Notes: generated from the sequence alone by a model not told the origin. DNA of 64,000 nucleotides from VAZQ01 sp963702695 (GCA_963702695.1 CAVPDS010000034.1:62001-126000); one strand, 5' to 3'. Shown: positions 9,682-20,469, counted from the stretch's first letter. Numbers and translations: made by a program.

Positions 9682-10512
9682 TTGCGCGCGCTGGCGGTCG
9701 AGGAAGAGATCTTTGCGGCCAACCGCGCCGTCGGCCGGATCGCGCTCAGCGTCAAGGCCGCCGGCGAGCTGACGCGCCGCGCCCGCGTGCGGGAGGAAGG
9801 TCCGCTGCGGGTGCGCTTTCCCACGGCGCATGCGGGTGAAGCCGAGGCCGTGCTCGTCAACACCGCGGGCGGGATGGCCGGCGGCGATCGATACGCGCTC
9901 GATCTCGACGTGGGGGCCGGGGCGCGGCTTGCGATCACAACCGCCGCCGCCGAGAAGGTCTATCGAACGCTCGGCCCGGACACCACCATCGACGCTACCC
10001 TATCGGTCGACGCCGGCGGCGAGCTTGCGTGGCTGCCGCAAGAAACGATCCTCTTTGACGGCGCGCGGCTGCGCCGTTCGATCAGCGTCGCGCTGGCCGA
10101 CGGGGCGCGCCTCCTGCTGAGTGAGGCCACGGTGTTCGGGCGCTCGGGCATGGGCGAAGCGGTGCACGATGGATTGCTGTTCGACCGCTGGCGCATCAGC
10201 CGCGCCGGCCGGCTGCTGCATCTGGAGAGCGTCCGGCTCGACGGGCGGATCGCGGAAAAGCTAGCGGCGCCAGCGATCGCCAGCGGCGGCGTCGCGATGG
10301 CGACCGTCCTCGCGGTGTCCGGCGACGATGCCACCGTCGAGGCCGTGCGGCGGCACGGTCACCGATTCCGCGGGCAGGTCGGCGCTTCGGCCTGGAACGG
10401 CATCGCGGTCGCGCGCCTGATCGCCGCCGACGGCGCGACCCTGCGGCACGATCTCGCGCTCGCCCTCACGGCGATCCGTGACCGGGCGTTGCCGCGGCTC
10501 TGGACCCAGTAG
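9682..10512 (+). CDS. ureD: Urease accessory protein UreD
   Basis: A 276-residue UreD/UreH scaffold protein. The family pattern is clear: VNTAGGMAGGDRYALDLDVGAGARLAITT split over residues ~65-95, AAAEKVYRT, and ELAWLPQETILFDGARLRR. UreD joins UreF and UreG on apo-urease for nickel loading. The start is uncertain: TTG at 9682 has GGGGAAGG just upstream, while TTG at 9652 would add 10 residues. No ATG is in a suitable place. It begins close behind urtE, with no terminator between, and precedes ureA by 15 bp. Confidence 0.9.
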   Translation: MRALAVEEEIFAANRAVGRIALSVKAAGELTRRARVREEGPLRVRFPTAHAGEAEAVLVNTAGGMAGGDRYALDLDVGAGARLAITTAAAEKVYRTLGPDTTIDATLSVDAGGELAWLPQETILFDGARLRRSISVALADGARLLLSEATVFGRSGMGEAVHDGLLFDRWRISRAGRLLHLESVRLDGRIAEKLAAPAIASGGVAMATVLAVSGDDATVEAVRRHGHRFRGQVGASAWNGIAVARLIAADGATLRHDLALALTAIRDRALPRLWTQ

Positions 10513-10527
10513 GCGCAAGGGCCACGC

Positions 10528-10830
10528 ATGAACCTGACACCGCGCGAGAAAGACAAGCTCCTCATCGCCATGGCCGCGATGGTCGCGCGCCGGCGGCTCG
10601 AGCGCGGCGTCAAGCTCAATCATCCGGAGGCGGTCGCGCTGATCACCGACTTCATCCTCGAAGGCGCGCGCGACGGCCGCACCGTCGCCGAGCTGATGGA
10701 AGCCGGCGCCCACGTGCTCACCCGCGCGCAGGTGATGCACGGCATCGCCGAGATGATCCACGATGTCCAGGTCGAGGCCACGTTTCCGGACGGGACCAAG
10801 CTCGTCACCGTGCACGAGCCGATTCGCTAA
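10528..10830 (+). CDS. ureA: Urease subunit gamma
   Basis: A 100-residue protein of exactly the usual UreA length. It begins MNLTPREKDKLLIAMAAMVA and contains KLNHPEAVALITDFILEGAR and the DGRTVAELMEAG segment. It forms the urease trimer-of-trimers with UreB and UreC in the cytoplasm; it carries no catalytic residues. The ATG has a weak CAAGGG ribosome site and follows ureD by 15 bp. Confidence 0.96.
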   Translation: MNLTPREKDKLLIAMAAMVARRRLERGVKLNHPEAVALITDFILEGARDGRTVAELMEAGAHVLTRAQVMHGIAEMIHDVQVEATFPDGTKLVTVHEPIR

Positions 10831-10842
10831 TCGGAGAGCCGC

Positions 10843-11148
10843 ATGATTCCCGGCGAGATGTTCATCAAGGACGGCGAGATCGAGCTCAATGCCGGCCGCA
10901 AGACCGTCATCGTCACCGTGACCAACAGCGGCGACCGACCGATCCAGGTCGGATCGCACTATCATTTCTTCGAAACCAACCCGGCGCTCAAGTTTGATCG
11001 CAAGAAGGCGCGCGGCACGCGGCTCGACATAGCGGCGGGCACCGCCGTGCGCTTCGAGCCCGGCCAGACGCGTGAAGTCACGCTGGTGGCGCTCGCGGGG
11101 AAGCGTACGATCTACGGCTTCCGCCAGGACGTCATGGGCAAGCTCTGA
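10843..11148 (+). CDS. ureB: Urease subunit beta
   Basis: A 101-residue protein of normal UreB length. MIPGEMFIKDGEIELNAGRK opens it, followed by VTNSGDRPIQVGSHYHFFE and the C-terminal RTIYGFRQDVMGKL, all strongly conserved. The ATG follows CGGAGAG and is 12 bp after ureA; ureC starts 10 bp after its stop. It is a structural urease subunit. Confidence 0.97.
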   Translation: MIPGEMFIKDGEIELNAGRKTVIVTVTNSGDRPIQVGSHYHFFETNPALKFDRKKARGTRLDIAAGTAVRFEPGQTREVTLVALAGKRTIYGFRQDVMGKL

Positions 11149-11158
11149 GAGAACTCCG

Positions 11159-12871
<1,713 letters not shown>

Positions 12872-12901
12872 CGCCGGAAGGCCGTTCGAGCTGGAGAGCC
12901 C

Positions 12902-13354
12902 GTGAAGCGTGCCACCAAGGTCATCGCGGCCCACGATTGGAATGGCGCAACAGCCATTGATCGCGTGGTGCTTGATTCCGACCAGCGTCGCCGCCGGCGC
13001 TTGTTCCTCACCGGCGTCTCCGGGGTCGAATTCCTGCTCAATCTCCCTCACCCGAGGTTGTTGAGGCAGGGCGATGGCTTGCTGCTCGACGATGGCGCGA
13101 TTGTGCAGGTTGTCAGCCAAGCCGAGCCGCTCGTGGAAATCGCGGCAGATGATCCGACCGCGCTCGCGCGGCTTGCCTGGCATCTCGGCAACCGCCACGT
13201 CGATGTTCAGGTGGCGAGCGGCGGCTTGCGCATTCGCCGCGACCACGTGCTCGAAGACATGCTGCGCGGCCTGGGAGCGAGGATTATCCCGCTCGAAGCG
13301 CCGTTCGATCCAGAGCCAGGCGCCTACAGCCACCACGCGCACGATCATGGCTGA
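12902..13354 (+). CDS. ureE: Urease accessory protein UreE (nickel metallochaperone)
   Basis: A 150-residue UreE. The N-terminal peptide-binding domain is followed by the conserved nickel site segment LAWHLGNRHVDVQV (GNRH motif around residues 99-104). The C-terminal histidine tail is short (YSHHAHDHG), so it is a nickel donor rather than a large nickel store. The start is GTG preceded by CTGGAGAG. The last eight bases overlap ureF. Confidence 0.93.
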   Translation: MKRATKVIAAHDWNGATAIDRVVLDSDQRRRRRLFLTGVSGVEFLLNLPHPRLLRQGDGLLLDDGAIVQVVSQAEPLVEIAADDPTALARLAWHLGNRHVDVQVASGGLRIRRDHVLEDMLRGLGARIIPLEAPFDPEPGAYSHHAHDHG

Positions 13355-14042
13355 TGCAGCGCCCGACACCGCCGCGCTCTATCGCCTGATGGCATGGCTG
13401 TCGCCGGCCTATCCGGTCGGCGCCTTTTCCTATTCGAGCGGCATCGAGTGGGCGACCGAAGCCGGCGACATAACAGATGCTGAAAGTCTCGAACATTGGC
13501 TCACCGCGATGATCGGCGAAGGCAACGGCTTTTGCGACGGCATATTGCTGGCCCATGCGCATCGCGCAACCGCGTGCGCCGACGATACGGCATTGCGCGC
13601 CGGCGCAGAGACCGCCGCTGCATTCGCCGCCTCCAAGGAGCGCTTCCTGGAGACCACGGCGCAGGGTCGCGCCTTTTTCGACGCGACGAGCGCGGCCTGG
13701 CCCTGCGCGGCGCTGAGACAACTGATAGCTGCCTGGGACGGCCCCCTCGCCTATCCGATCGCCGTGGGTGTCGCCGCGGCCGGGCACGGCATCGCAATCG
13801 AGCCGACGCTTGCGGCCTATCTCCAGGCGACCGCAGCGAATCTCGTGTCCGCCGGGGTCCGCCTCATCCCGCTCGGCCAGACCGATGGACTGCGCGTGCT
13901 GGCTGCGCTCGAACCGATCATTGCGGCAGCGGCCAAGCGCGCATTGGCGAGCTCACTTGAGGAGATCGCCAGCGCCGCATTCCGCGCCGACATCGCCAGC
14001 ATGCGGCACGAGACCCAATACACGCGGCTGTTCCGGAGTTGA
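13347..14042 (+). CDS. ureF: Urease accessory protein UreF
   Basis: A 231-residue all-helical UreF. LYRLMAWLSPAYPVGAFSYS and GIEWATEAGDI match the conserved N-terminal region; the C-terminus ends MRHETQYTRLFRS, the family's typical ending. UreF acts with UreD and UreG as the GTPase-gating complex on apo-urease. Its ATG overlaps the end of ureE by 8 bases and its stop overlaps the region just before ureG, showing translational coupling. Confidence 0.95.
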   Translation: MADAAPDTAALYRLMAWLSPAYPVGAFSYSSGIEWATEAGDITDAESLEHWLTAMIGEGNGFCDGILLAHAHRATACADDTALRAGAETAAAFAASKERFLETTAQGRAFFDATSAAWPCAALRQLIAAWDGPLAYPIAVGVAAAGHGIAIEPTLAAYLQATAANLVSAGVRLIPLGQTDGLRVLAALEPIIAAAAKRALASSLEEIASAAFRADIASMRHETQYTRLFRS

Positions 14043-14047
14043 GCACC

Positions 14048-14671
14048 ATGACAAATCCCAACGGTCCCCTGCGTGTCGGTGTGGGCGGTCCAGTCGGCTC
14101 CGGCAAGACCGCGCTGATGGATGCGCTCTGCAAGCGGCTGCGCGACCGTTACGAGATCGCCGCGATCACCAACGACATCTACACCAAATGGGATGCGGAA
14201 TACCTGGTGCGATCCGGGGCGCTCGCGCCCGATCGCATCGCCGGCGTCGAGACCGGCGGCTGCCCCCACACCGCGATCCGCGAGGATGCCTCCGCCAACC
14301 TCGCCGCGGTCGCCGACATGCGCCGGAAATTTCCGGCGCTTGACCTGATCCTCATCGAATCCGGCGGCGACAATCTCGCGGCGACGTTTTCGCCGGAGCT
14401 GGCCGATCTCACCATCTACGTCATCGATGTGGCAGCAGGCGAAAAAATCCCTTCCAAGGGCGGCCCCGGGATCACGCGCTCCGACCTTCTGGTCATCAAC
14501 AAGATCGATCTCGCGCCCCACGTCGGCGCATCGCTCGACGTGATGGAGCGGGACGCAAAGCGGATGCGCGGCACGCGCCCGTTCGTATTCAGCAATCTGC
14601 GCAGCGGGCAGAGCGTGGCGGAGATCGCCAGTTTCATCGAGCGGCACGGCGGCCTCGGGAACGGCCGCTGA
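14048..14671 (+). CDS. ureG: Urease accessory protein UreG (GTPase)
   Basis: A 207-residue SIMIBI GTPase. The P-loop GVGGPVGSGKTAL is at residues 11-23; other conserved blocks are ITNDIYTKWDAEYL, the metal-binding VETGGCPHTAIREDAS with the Cys-Pro-His motif, LIESGGDNLAATFSPEL, and the base-specificity motif VINKIDLAPHVGASLDVM. GTP hydrolysis drives nickel delivery. An in-frame TTG at 14039 is an alternative start. It is the last gene of the urea run; the next gene is convergent. Confidence 0.96.
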   Translation: MTNPNGPLRVGVGGPVGSGKTALMDALCKRLRDRYEIAAITNDIYTKWDAEYLVRSGALAPDRIAGVETGGCPHTAIREDASANLAAVADMRRKFPALDLILIESGGDNLAATFSPELADLTIYVIDVAAGEKIPSKGGPGITRSDLLVINKIDLAPHVGASLDVMERDAKRMRGTRPFVFSNLRSGQSVAEIASFIERHGGLGNGR

Positions 14672-14681
14672 CAGCTTCAGG

Positions 14682-14722
14682 TCAGCCCCGGTCGTCCCCG
14701 CGCAGGCGGCAACGAGAGACCG
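14682..14722. repeat. Single arm of the dispersed GTCCCCGCG palindromic repeat
   Basis: CCGGTCGTCCCCGCGCAGG lies in the 60 bp gap between the convergent ureG and Bug-protein genes. The same core recurs at 20470, 22701, 25800, 44877, 46391, 49501 and 50708. Here only one arm is present. Confidence 0.55.
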
Positions 14723-14731
14723 GAAGTATTA

Positions 14732-15760
14732 CTACTGTTTGTAATATTTGCGCGCGACCTCGATCGCCGCGGGGGGCACCTCGAACGCCTCGGCCACGGT
14801 CTTCTCCAGTTCCCCGGCGGTGCCCGGCAGCAGATCGAGGTGGCGCTTCTCCGCGTCGGTCAGGAATTCCGGATCCTTGACCATGGCGTCGAGCGCCTTG
14901 CGCACGGCTTCGACACGGTCGCGCGGCACGTCAGGCGGCATCGCGATCGGCTGGCCCATCTCGTCCGAGCCCAGGAACAAGCTCAGGACCGCGCGCTGCT
15001 CGGGCGTCTCCGCAAGATCGTAGACGGGACGCACGTCGGGACGCTCGGCGATGGCGCGTCGGACGTAGCGGGTGACGATCGAAATCTTGTTGTCCCTGAT
15101 CCAGTCCGCATGCGCGGACTTGAGGAATTCCCACGGCATCAACGTGCCGTCGGCTTCGCCGCGCTCGACGGCGAGCGCCGCCTCGCCGCTGCCCTTGTAG
15201 CCGCGGATCAGCTTGAACCTGGTGCCGACCACGCCGTTGAGCATGGTCGAGTTGATTTCGGCCTGGCTCAGCGGGCCGGTGCTCGCGACCAAGGTCTCGC
15301 GGGTCTTGAGGTCGGCGAGCGTCTTGGTGCCCGATGTGTGCCAGGTGAACAGCGTTGCGGTGGTGGCGATGATGCGGCCGATCCAGTTGAACTTGCGCGT
15401 GTCGTAGGAGATCGCCTGCACGCCGAGGATTTGCGCGAGCGTGATGTTGGGCACCAGCACCGACATCACGCTGCCGTCCTTCGGCGCGATGCCGGTGAGA
15501 TAGTTCGCCGCCAGCATGCCGGCGGCGCCGGGCATGTTCTGCGGCACGATCGAGGGATGACCGGGAATGAAGCGCCCGAGATTGCTGGCGACCAGGCGCG
15601 CGTAGAGATCGAACGAGCCGCCGGGAGCGTTCGGGATGATCAGGGAGATCGTCTTGCCGCGGTAGAATTCCTCGACTGTTTGTGCATTCAGGGTCTGCGC
15701 CGACGCAAGGCAGATCAGGCTCGCGAGCAGACATCGGCCAGCTTGGTTCACAGGCACCAT
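14732..15760 (-). CDS. Bug/TctC-type solute-binding protein
   Basis: A 342-residue exported binding protein. The signal peptide ends at TLNAQ, and the mature start is TVEEFYRGKTISLIIPNAP with GGSFDLYARLVASNLGRFIPG and QNMPGAAGMLAANYL, the FYxGK subgroup of the tripartite-tricarboxylate receptor family. ATG at 15760 follows GGGAGAAG; a longer form from 15877 would bury the signal peptide. It lies 17 bp downstream of two cupin genes on the same strand and is probably in their operon. No TctA or TctB membrane gene is nearby. Confidence 0.88.
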   Translation of the reverse strand: MVPVNQAGRCLLASLICLASAQTLNAQTVEEFYRGKTISLIIPNAPGGSFDLYARLVASNLGRFIPGHPSIVPQNMPGAAGMLAANYLTGIAPKDGSVMSVLVPNITLAQILGVQAISYDTRKFNWIGRIIATTATLFTWHTSGTKTLADLKTRETLVASTGPLSQAEINSTMLNGVVGTRFKLIRGYKGSGEAALAVERGEADGTLMPWEFLKSAHADWIRDNKISIVTRYVRRAIAERPDVRPVYDLAETPEQRAVLSLFLGSDEMGQPIAMPPDVPRDRVEAVRKALDAMVKDPEFLTDAEKRHLDLLPGTAGELEKTVAEAFEVPPAAIEVARKYYKQ

Positions 15761-15777
15761 CAATCTTCTCCCGGCGA

Positions 15778-16296
15778 TCAGTTTTCGGCTTTGAACAACG
15801 GCGACACCTCGGTCTGGGTGAATTCCGAGGCGACGTGGTCGAAGAACGGCATATAGGAGAACGCGATCCAGCGGCACTCGGAGCCGGGCTGCAGATTGAA
15901 GTGCTGATGCTCCACCCCGCCCGGCTTGATCGGCAGCAACAGGAGATCGCCGGCCTGCCAGTCGACCCGCTCGCCGTCGACCATCGAATAGCCCTTGCCG
16001 GTGATCACGTAGATGACGAGGCCGCCCTGGTGCCGGTGCTTGCCCGACTGGGTCTTGAGATCGTGCGAGAACACGCGCCAGTCCTGCAGCGGCGTATTTT
16101 TGTGAATCTCGGGATTGAGGTGATACATCAGGCGGCCCTGACGGGTCAGAAAAAACTCCCGCTCGGATGGTTTCACCACCACCTGCCCGGTGTCCTGCCG
16201 TTCGAGGAATTGTTTGCGGCTGCGGATGAAAATCTCATACGGCGTTTCCGGGATCGCTCCCCGCTCACGCGTGCGCGTTCGTTCGGTCTCGGCCAT
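15778..16296 (-). CDS. Single-domain cupin protein
   Basis: A 172-residue cupin. The beta-barrel motif 1 reads GKHRHQGGLVIYVITGKGYS with the metal-binding His pair, and motif 2 ends PIKPGGVEHQHFN. The reaction is unknown; related cupins are dioxygenases, isomerases or sugar/acid-binding proteins. Its core (VITGKGYS...DWQAGD...HQHFN) matches the C-terminal half of the bicupin at 36116-37243 (ILTGEGYS...DWQPGT...HQHFN). It is in an apparent operon with the cupin upstream and a Bug protein downstream. Confidence 0.8.
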   Translation of the reverse strand: MAETERTRTRERGAIPETPYEIFIRSRKQFLERQDTGQVVVKPSEREFFLTRQGRLMYHLNPEIHKNTPLQDWRVFSHDLKTQSGKHRHQGGLVIYVITGKGYSMVDGERVDWQAGDLLLLPIKPGGVEHQHFNLQPGSECRWIAFSYMPFFDHVASEFTQTEVSPLFKAEN

Positions 16297-16321
16297 AGTT
16301 TAGTTCCTGTTCTCCGCGCAT

Positions 16322-16840
16322 TCACGGCGCGCGCTTAAAATCGGGCGACGCTTCCATCTGCTCAAAGCCGCAGCCGCGATCGACGCTGGTGGCCGCGAAC
16401 AGATTGGGCTCGACCGCGAGGAACACGGCGGCCTGGTCCGGATCGTCGTTGAAATGCTGCACGATGATTCCATCGCGCCGCGTCGGCAGATTGAGCACGT
16501 CGCCGGCTTCCCAGGCATGCTTGACGCCGTCGAGCGTGGTGTGCCCGCGCCCCTCGACGATGAACATGATCTGGCCGCCCTGGAATTTCAGCCGTCCGGA
16601 GCGGCTGCCCGGCGGGATCTCCTGCCGGAAGATCGCCAGCGTCGAGAGGATCGTGTCCTTGATCGCCGGGTGCAGGTACCAGCGCATCAATCCCTGCTGG
16701 TTGTTCTCCAGCGGAAGCTCCGAGAGCCGCACCACCTGGACGGCGGTCTTGCGATCTTCGCGCTGGCGGTCGCGCAGCGCCAGCAGTTCGTCCCAATAGT
16801 TCACCTTGGCGAGCTTTTCCGTGCGTGCGCTTGCCACCAT
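16322..16840 (-). CDS. Single-domain cupin protein
   Basis: A 172-residue cupin, first gene of the small minus-strand operon. The barrel region includes IPPGSRSGRLKFQGGQIMFIVEGRGHTT and EAGDVLNLP, then IIVQHFNDDPDQAAVFLAVE. The first metal motif lacks the usual two His, so it may bind metal poorly or not at all, while its partner gene has them. ATG at 16840 has GAGGAG 4 bases upstream, better than ATG at 16855. Together the two cupin genes look like a split version of the bicupin at 36116. Confidence 0.77.
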   Translation of the reverse strand: MVASARTEKLAKVNYWDELLALRDRQREDRKTAVQVVRLSELPLENNQQGLMRWYLHPAIKDTILSTLAIFRQEIPPGSRSGRLKFQGGQIMFIVEGRGHTTLDGVKHAWEAGDVLNLPTRRDGIIVQHFNDDPDQAAVFLAVEPNLFAATSVDRGCGFEQMEASPDFKRAP

Positions 16841-16997
16841 CCTGCTCCTCAACAAAAGATCACGCCGACTTCAGGTCGCCGCCCGCTGAAACCGGCTGCA
16901 ATCCGGTGATATCATACATGGGCCGGCCGAGGGGACCCCACGACTTTCGGCCGCGGAAGGCGGCGACCGCGTGGTACGCAAGGCCGGAGATTGTTCC

Positions 16998-17807
16998 ATG
17001 CCCGTTTTGAAACTGCCGGATGCAGACATTCACTACAAGGTGTTCGGCCAAGGACCGGCCTTCCTGTTTCTCGCCGCAACCGCATGGCGGGGCGCGATGT
17101 GGGAGCTTCATCAAGTTCCGGAGTTTTCGCGCGATCACCAGGTCATCGTGTTCGATCAACGCGGCACCGGCAGTTCGACCGCGCGCAGCCAGGATTTTTC
17201 AACTCGTCGTCTTGCACAAGATGCCGTGGCGTTGCTCGACCATTTGGGGGTGAAACGCGCCGTCATCTGCGGCCATTCCAATGGCGGCCGGGTGGCGCAG
17301 CAGATCGCCTTCGAGCATCCGGAACGGATGGAGAAGCTGATCCTCGCCTCCGCCGGCGGTACGCACAGCAGCAGGGGCATTCCACTCAAGATGTGTCTTG
17401 AGCTGGCCGAGAAAGGCTACGAGGGGCACCTCCGCGATGGCGCGATCTTGACCGGCTGCACCGCGGCCTTCTATGCCGCGCATCGCGATCAGGTGGAAGA
17501 CTTCCTCAAGGTGCGCATGGCGGAATTGCCATCGCTGGAAGTTTATCTTCGGCACGTGATCGGCAGGGCCGAATCCGACACCAGCTCACGTGCCAAGGAC
17601 ATTCGCGCGCCGACGTTGGTGATGGTGGGCGACGACGAAGATCATGGCTCCGCCACCGGTGACACGCACCTGGATTTCGCCAAGCGCCTGGCGCGCGACA
17701 TTCCCGGCGCGAAATTCGTCGTCCTGCCCGGCGAAGGCCATCACTATCCGTTCTATTCGCCGCAAAAGACGAACGGCATCATTCGCGAGTTCCTCGCCGG
17801 CGCTTGA
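16998..17807 (+). CDS. Alpha/beta hydrolase
   Basis: A 269-residue cytoplasmic alpha/beta hydrolase. The oxyanion region is FLAATAW, strand 4/5 gives VIVFDQRGTGSST, the nucleophile elbow is ICGHSNGG (Ser94), the acid is likely the Asp in VMVGDDEDHG, and the catalytic His is in LPGEGHHYPF. The HSNGG elbow resembles 3-oxoadipate enol-lactonase and C-C hydrolase relatives. ATG at 16998 with GGAG 9 bases upstream is preferred over GTG at 16971. It is followed by an aminotransferase 54 bp later on the same strand. Confidence 0.85.
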   Translation: MPVLKLPDADIHYKVFGQGPAFLFLAATAWRGAMWELHQVPEFSRDHQVIVFDQRGTGSSTARSQDFSTRRLAQDAVALLDHLGVKRAVICGHSNGGRVAQQIAFEHPERMEKLILASAGGTHSSRGIPLKMCLELAEKGYEGHLRDGAILTGCTAAFYAAHRDQVEDFLKVRMAELPSLEVYLRHVIGRAESDTSSRAKDIRAPTLVMVGDDEDHGSATGDTHLDFAKRLARDIPGAKFVVLPGEGHHYPFYSPQKTNGIIREFLAGA

Positions 17808-17861
17808 TGGTTCGACAGTCAGCCCGCTGGTTTCAGCCGAAAGAAAAAGAAAGAGACCATC

Positions 17862-19103
17862 ATGGCGTCCGCGCCGTTCGACTTCGCGCCTTTGTTGCCG
17901 CCCGGGTTGCCGCCAGCCGCGGTCAAATGGACCGGTGTGCCGAAATACAACTTCGTCGGCGGCAACAACGACGCCGATCAAATTCCGCTCGCCGGGCTCA
18001 TGGCGGCCGCCGAAGCCGTACTCCGGCGCGATGGCCGATTGCTCGCGACTTACGGCGTCGCCAGCGGCCCGCAAGGCTATCGGCCGCTACGCGAATTTCT
18101 CACGACGAAGCTCAAGCGCGATGCCGGCATTTCGTGCAGCGCCGATGAGGTCCTGGTCGTGTCGGGTTCGCTGCAGGCGCTCGACCTGATCAACGGCGCG
18201 CTGCTCGCGCGCGGCGATACCGTCATCATCGAGCAGGAGACTTACCAGGGTGCGCTGACGCGGCTGGCGCGGCTCGGCGTCAACGCGATCGGAATCCCGC
18301 TCGACCGCGACGGCATGCGCATGGACGCGCTGGCGTCGGCGCTGGCGGATCTCCGACGCCGCAATGTCAGGCCGAAATACATCTACACGATCCCGACCGT
18401 GCAGAATCCGAGCGGCACGATCATGCCACACGACCGCCGGATCGAACTGCTGCGGCTCTCGGGATCATACGGCATCCCGATCTTCGAGGATGACTGCTAT
18501 GCCGATCTGGTGTGGGACGGCGTTCGACCGCCCGCGCTCTACGCTATGAGCGGAACCGGCGGCGTGATCCATATCGGCTCGTTCTCCAAATCGATCGCGC
18601 CCGCGTTGCGGGTCGGCTTCATCGTCGCGCCCTGGGCGATCCTCTCGCGGCTGCTGGCGCTGAAAACCGATGCGGGTTCCGGCGCACTGGAGCAGATGGT
18701 GCTCGCCGAATTTTGCGCTCCTCAATTCGATCGGCACGTCCCGCACCTTCGGGGCGCGCTGCGCCGCAAATTGGACGCGCTGATGGAGGCTCTCAACGAA
18801 CAGTTCGGCACGGCGGCCGAGTTTGACGTTCCGAAGGGCGGCATTTTCCTATGGCTGAAGCTGCCGGGCTCCGTGGACACGATGAAGCTCTACCAATCCG
18901 CCCTCCGGGCCGGTGTGGCGATCAACCCGGGGCCGGAATGGTCGACCAACGCGAGTCATAGCAAGAGCCGGATGCGGCTATGCTTCGCCAGCCCGTCCCT
19001 GGATGAGATCCGCGAGGGTGTCGCCGCGCTGGCCGAAGTCTGCCGCGCCGAGTTTGGGGTGCCCGCACGCATCGCCAACGTGGAGCGGCGCGGCACGGAG
19101 TAA
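17862..19103 (+). CDS. PLP-dependent aminotransferase (class I/II, MocR-aminotransferase type without HTH)
   Basis: A 413-residue fold-type I aminotransferase. Key sites are visible: SGSLQALDLINGAL for phosphate binding, TIPTVQNPSGTIMP (Asn182), IFEDDCYADLVWDG (Asp for the pyridine nitrogen), the Schiff-base Lys243 in HIGSFSKSIAPALRVGF, and the C-terminal Arg in SRMRLCFA. The sequence type resembles the 2-aminoadipate/valine-pyruvate aminotransferase group and the C-domain of MocR regulators, but no DNA-binding domain is present. The substrate is unknown. Confidence 0.88.
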   Translation: MASAPFDFAPLLPPGLPPAAVKWTGVPKYNFVGGNNDADQIPLAGLMAAAEAVLRRDGRLLATYGVASGPQGYRPLREFLTTKLKRDAGISCSADEVLVVSGSLQALDLINGALLARGDTVIIEQETYQGALTRLARLGVNAIGIPLDRDGMRMDALASALADLRRRNVRPKYIYTIPTVQNPSGTIMPHDRRIELLRLSGSYGIPIFEDDCYADLVWDGVRPPALYAMSGTGGVIHIGSFSKSIAPALRVGFIVAPWAILSRLLALKTDAGSGALEQMVLAEFCAPQFDRHVPHLRGALRRKLDALMEALNEQFGTAAEFDVPKGGIFLWLKLPGSVDTMKLYQSALRAGVAINPGPEWSTNASHSKSRMRLCFASPSLDEIREGVAALAEVCRAEFGVPARIANVERRGTE

Positions 19104-19268
19104 AAACTCGAGCCGTTGGCGTAGTCTCGCGCCAGGACCTTCGTACTCGGCGCTCTGGTCATCCCGCAAATGTCGGCTAGAGTAGCCGGCGACAGGCCTG
19201 AGCGCGGCAGCCGAGAGCGGGCTGCAAGCGTTTCCGGCCGAGCCCCCTAGTGGAGGAGAAAAAAAAGC

Positions 19269-20453
19269 ATGGCATTGATCCCGAATTCGGTAACCGACAT
19301 CCTCAAGTCGAAGACGATGCGCGGCCTGCCGCGGCCAGTCGAATATCCGAAGGCCGAACACAGCGACTACGTGAAGGGCGCCGACAACTTCCACAAGGTG
19401 ATGGCGATCAAGCCGGGCGACCATGTGGTCATGTTGACCGACCCGCTGATCGATCCGCGCGTGCTGCAATCGGTCTACGGCCTTGCCAAGGCGCGCGGCG
19501 CGACCTTCGCCTCCTACATGGGTCCTTCGACGCGGCTGATGGCCGTCCCCGAGGAAGCCAAGGCGCTGATCGAGCGCGCGACCTTCGTGGTGTCGACCTG
19601 GTTTGCCTCGGTGATCGATCCGTTCTGCATCAACCTGCGGCGCAAGAAGGGGCAGCGCTGGATCAAGATCACGTTCTTCCGCAACATCGATCTGCTTCAT
19701 ACGCCGCAAGCGCGCTTCCCGCTCGACCTGCTCGGCGAAATCATCCGCGCCTCCTCGCGCGCCTATCCCGACAGCGGCAATTTCGATCTGCGCTTCACCG
19801 ACGAGCGCGGCACCGACCTGGTGGTGAATTTCACCGAAGCGATGCGCGCCCACATGAAGAAGGACAACCGCTGGCGCGGCCACAACATCGCCGACGAGGA
19901 CGGCTGCTACATCCACTACCTCCCGACCCACGGGCCGAACCTCTACGAGCTCAAGATGGTCGGCGGCGATCACGCCGCGCACATGCCGGTCAACGGCATC
20001 GTCTATCCGCAATGGGCGGTCGGCTTCGAGCGTCCGTTCGAGGACAAGATCGGCGTCGAGTTCGAGAACGGGCGCGTGCGCAAGGTGCACGGCAACAGCG
20101 AGCAGGCCGAAGTGCTGCGCTTCATTATCGGCGGCGCGCTGGAAGAGCTCGGCTGCGGCCACAATCCAAAGGCGCCGCGCTTTGACATCTACCCGGCCGG
20201 GCCGAACTCGCCGGGAGCGCTGCATTTCGGCGTCAACGGGCTCAAGGAGTCCGAATACATGCGGCGCGTGATGCCCTATTGGGAGGAGCCGCACGTTCAT
20301 TGCGACATGGTCACCTTCGACACCACTGTCACGGCCGGCAACCGCACCGTCATCGACAAGGGCTTGCTGATGGCGCTGCGCGACCCGCAGGTCGTGGCTT
20401 TGGCGGAGCGTTACGGCGATCCGGTCGATCTGCTGGAAAACTTCCCGGTGTGA
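19269..20453 (+). CDS. M29-aminopeptidase/NicX-like metalloprotein
   Basis: A 394-residue protein of the aminopeptidase T (M29)-like superfamily, which also contains the iron enzyme 2,5-dihydroxypyridine 5,6-dioxygenase (NicX). Candidate metal ligands lie in PGALHFGVNG and in EPHVHCDMVTFDTT, where the His-x-Asp pair resembles the NicX site. The start ATG follows GGAGGAG and a run of A. I infer a metal-dependent hydrolase or ring-opening dioxygenase; the sequence alone does not decide. It lies next to a flavin-dependent oxidoreductase, a usual partner in degradation of N-heterocycles, and an ABC importer set. Confidence 0.65.
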   Translation: MALIPNSVTDILKSKTMRGLPRPVEYPKAEHSDYVKGADNFHKVMAIKPGDHVVMLTDPLIDPRVLQSVYGLAKARGATFASYMGPSTRLMAVPEEAKALIERATFVVSTWFASVIDPFCINLRRKKGQRWIKITFFRNIDLLHTPQARFPLDLLGEIIRASSRAYPDSGNFDLRFTDERGTDLVVNFTEAMRAHMKKDNRWRGHNIADEDGCYIHYLPTHGPNLYELKMVGGDHAAHMPVNGIVYPQWAVGFERPFEDKIGVEFENGRVRKVHGNSEQAEVLRFIIGGALEELGCGHNPKAPRFDIYPAGPNSPGALHFGVNGLKESEYMRRVMPYWEEPHVHCDMVTFDTTVTAGNRTVIDKGLLMALRDPQVVALAERYGDPVDLLENFPV

Positions 20454-20469
20454 TGGAAGGCGAACGATC

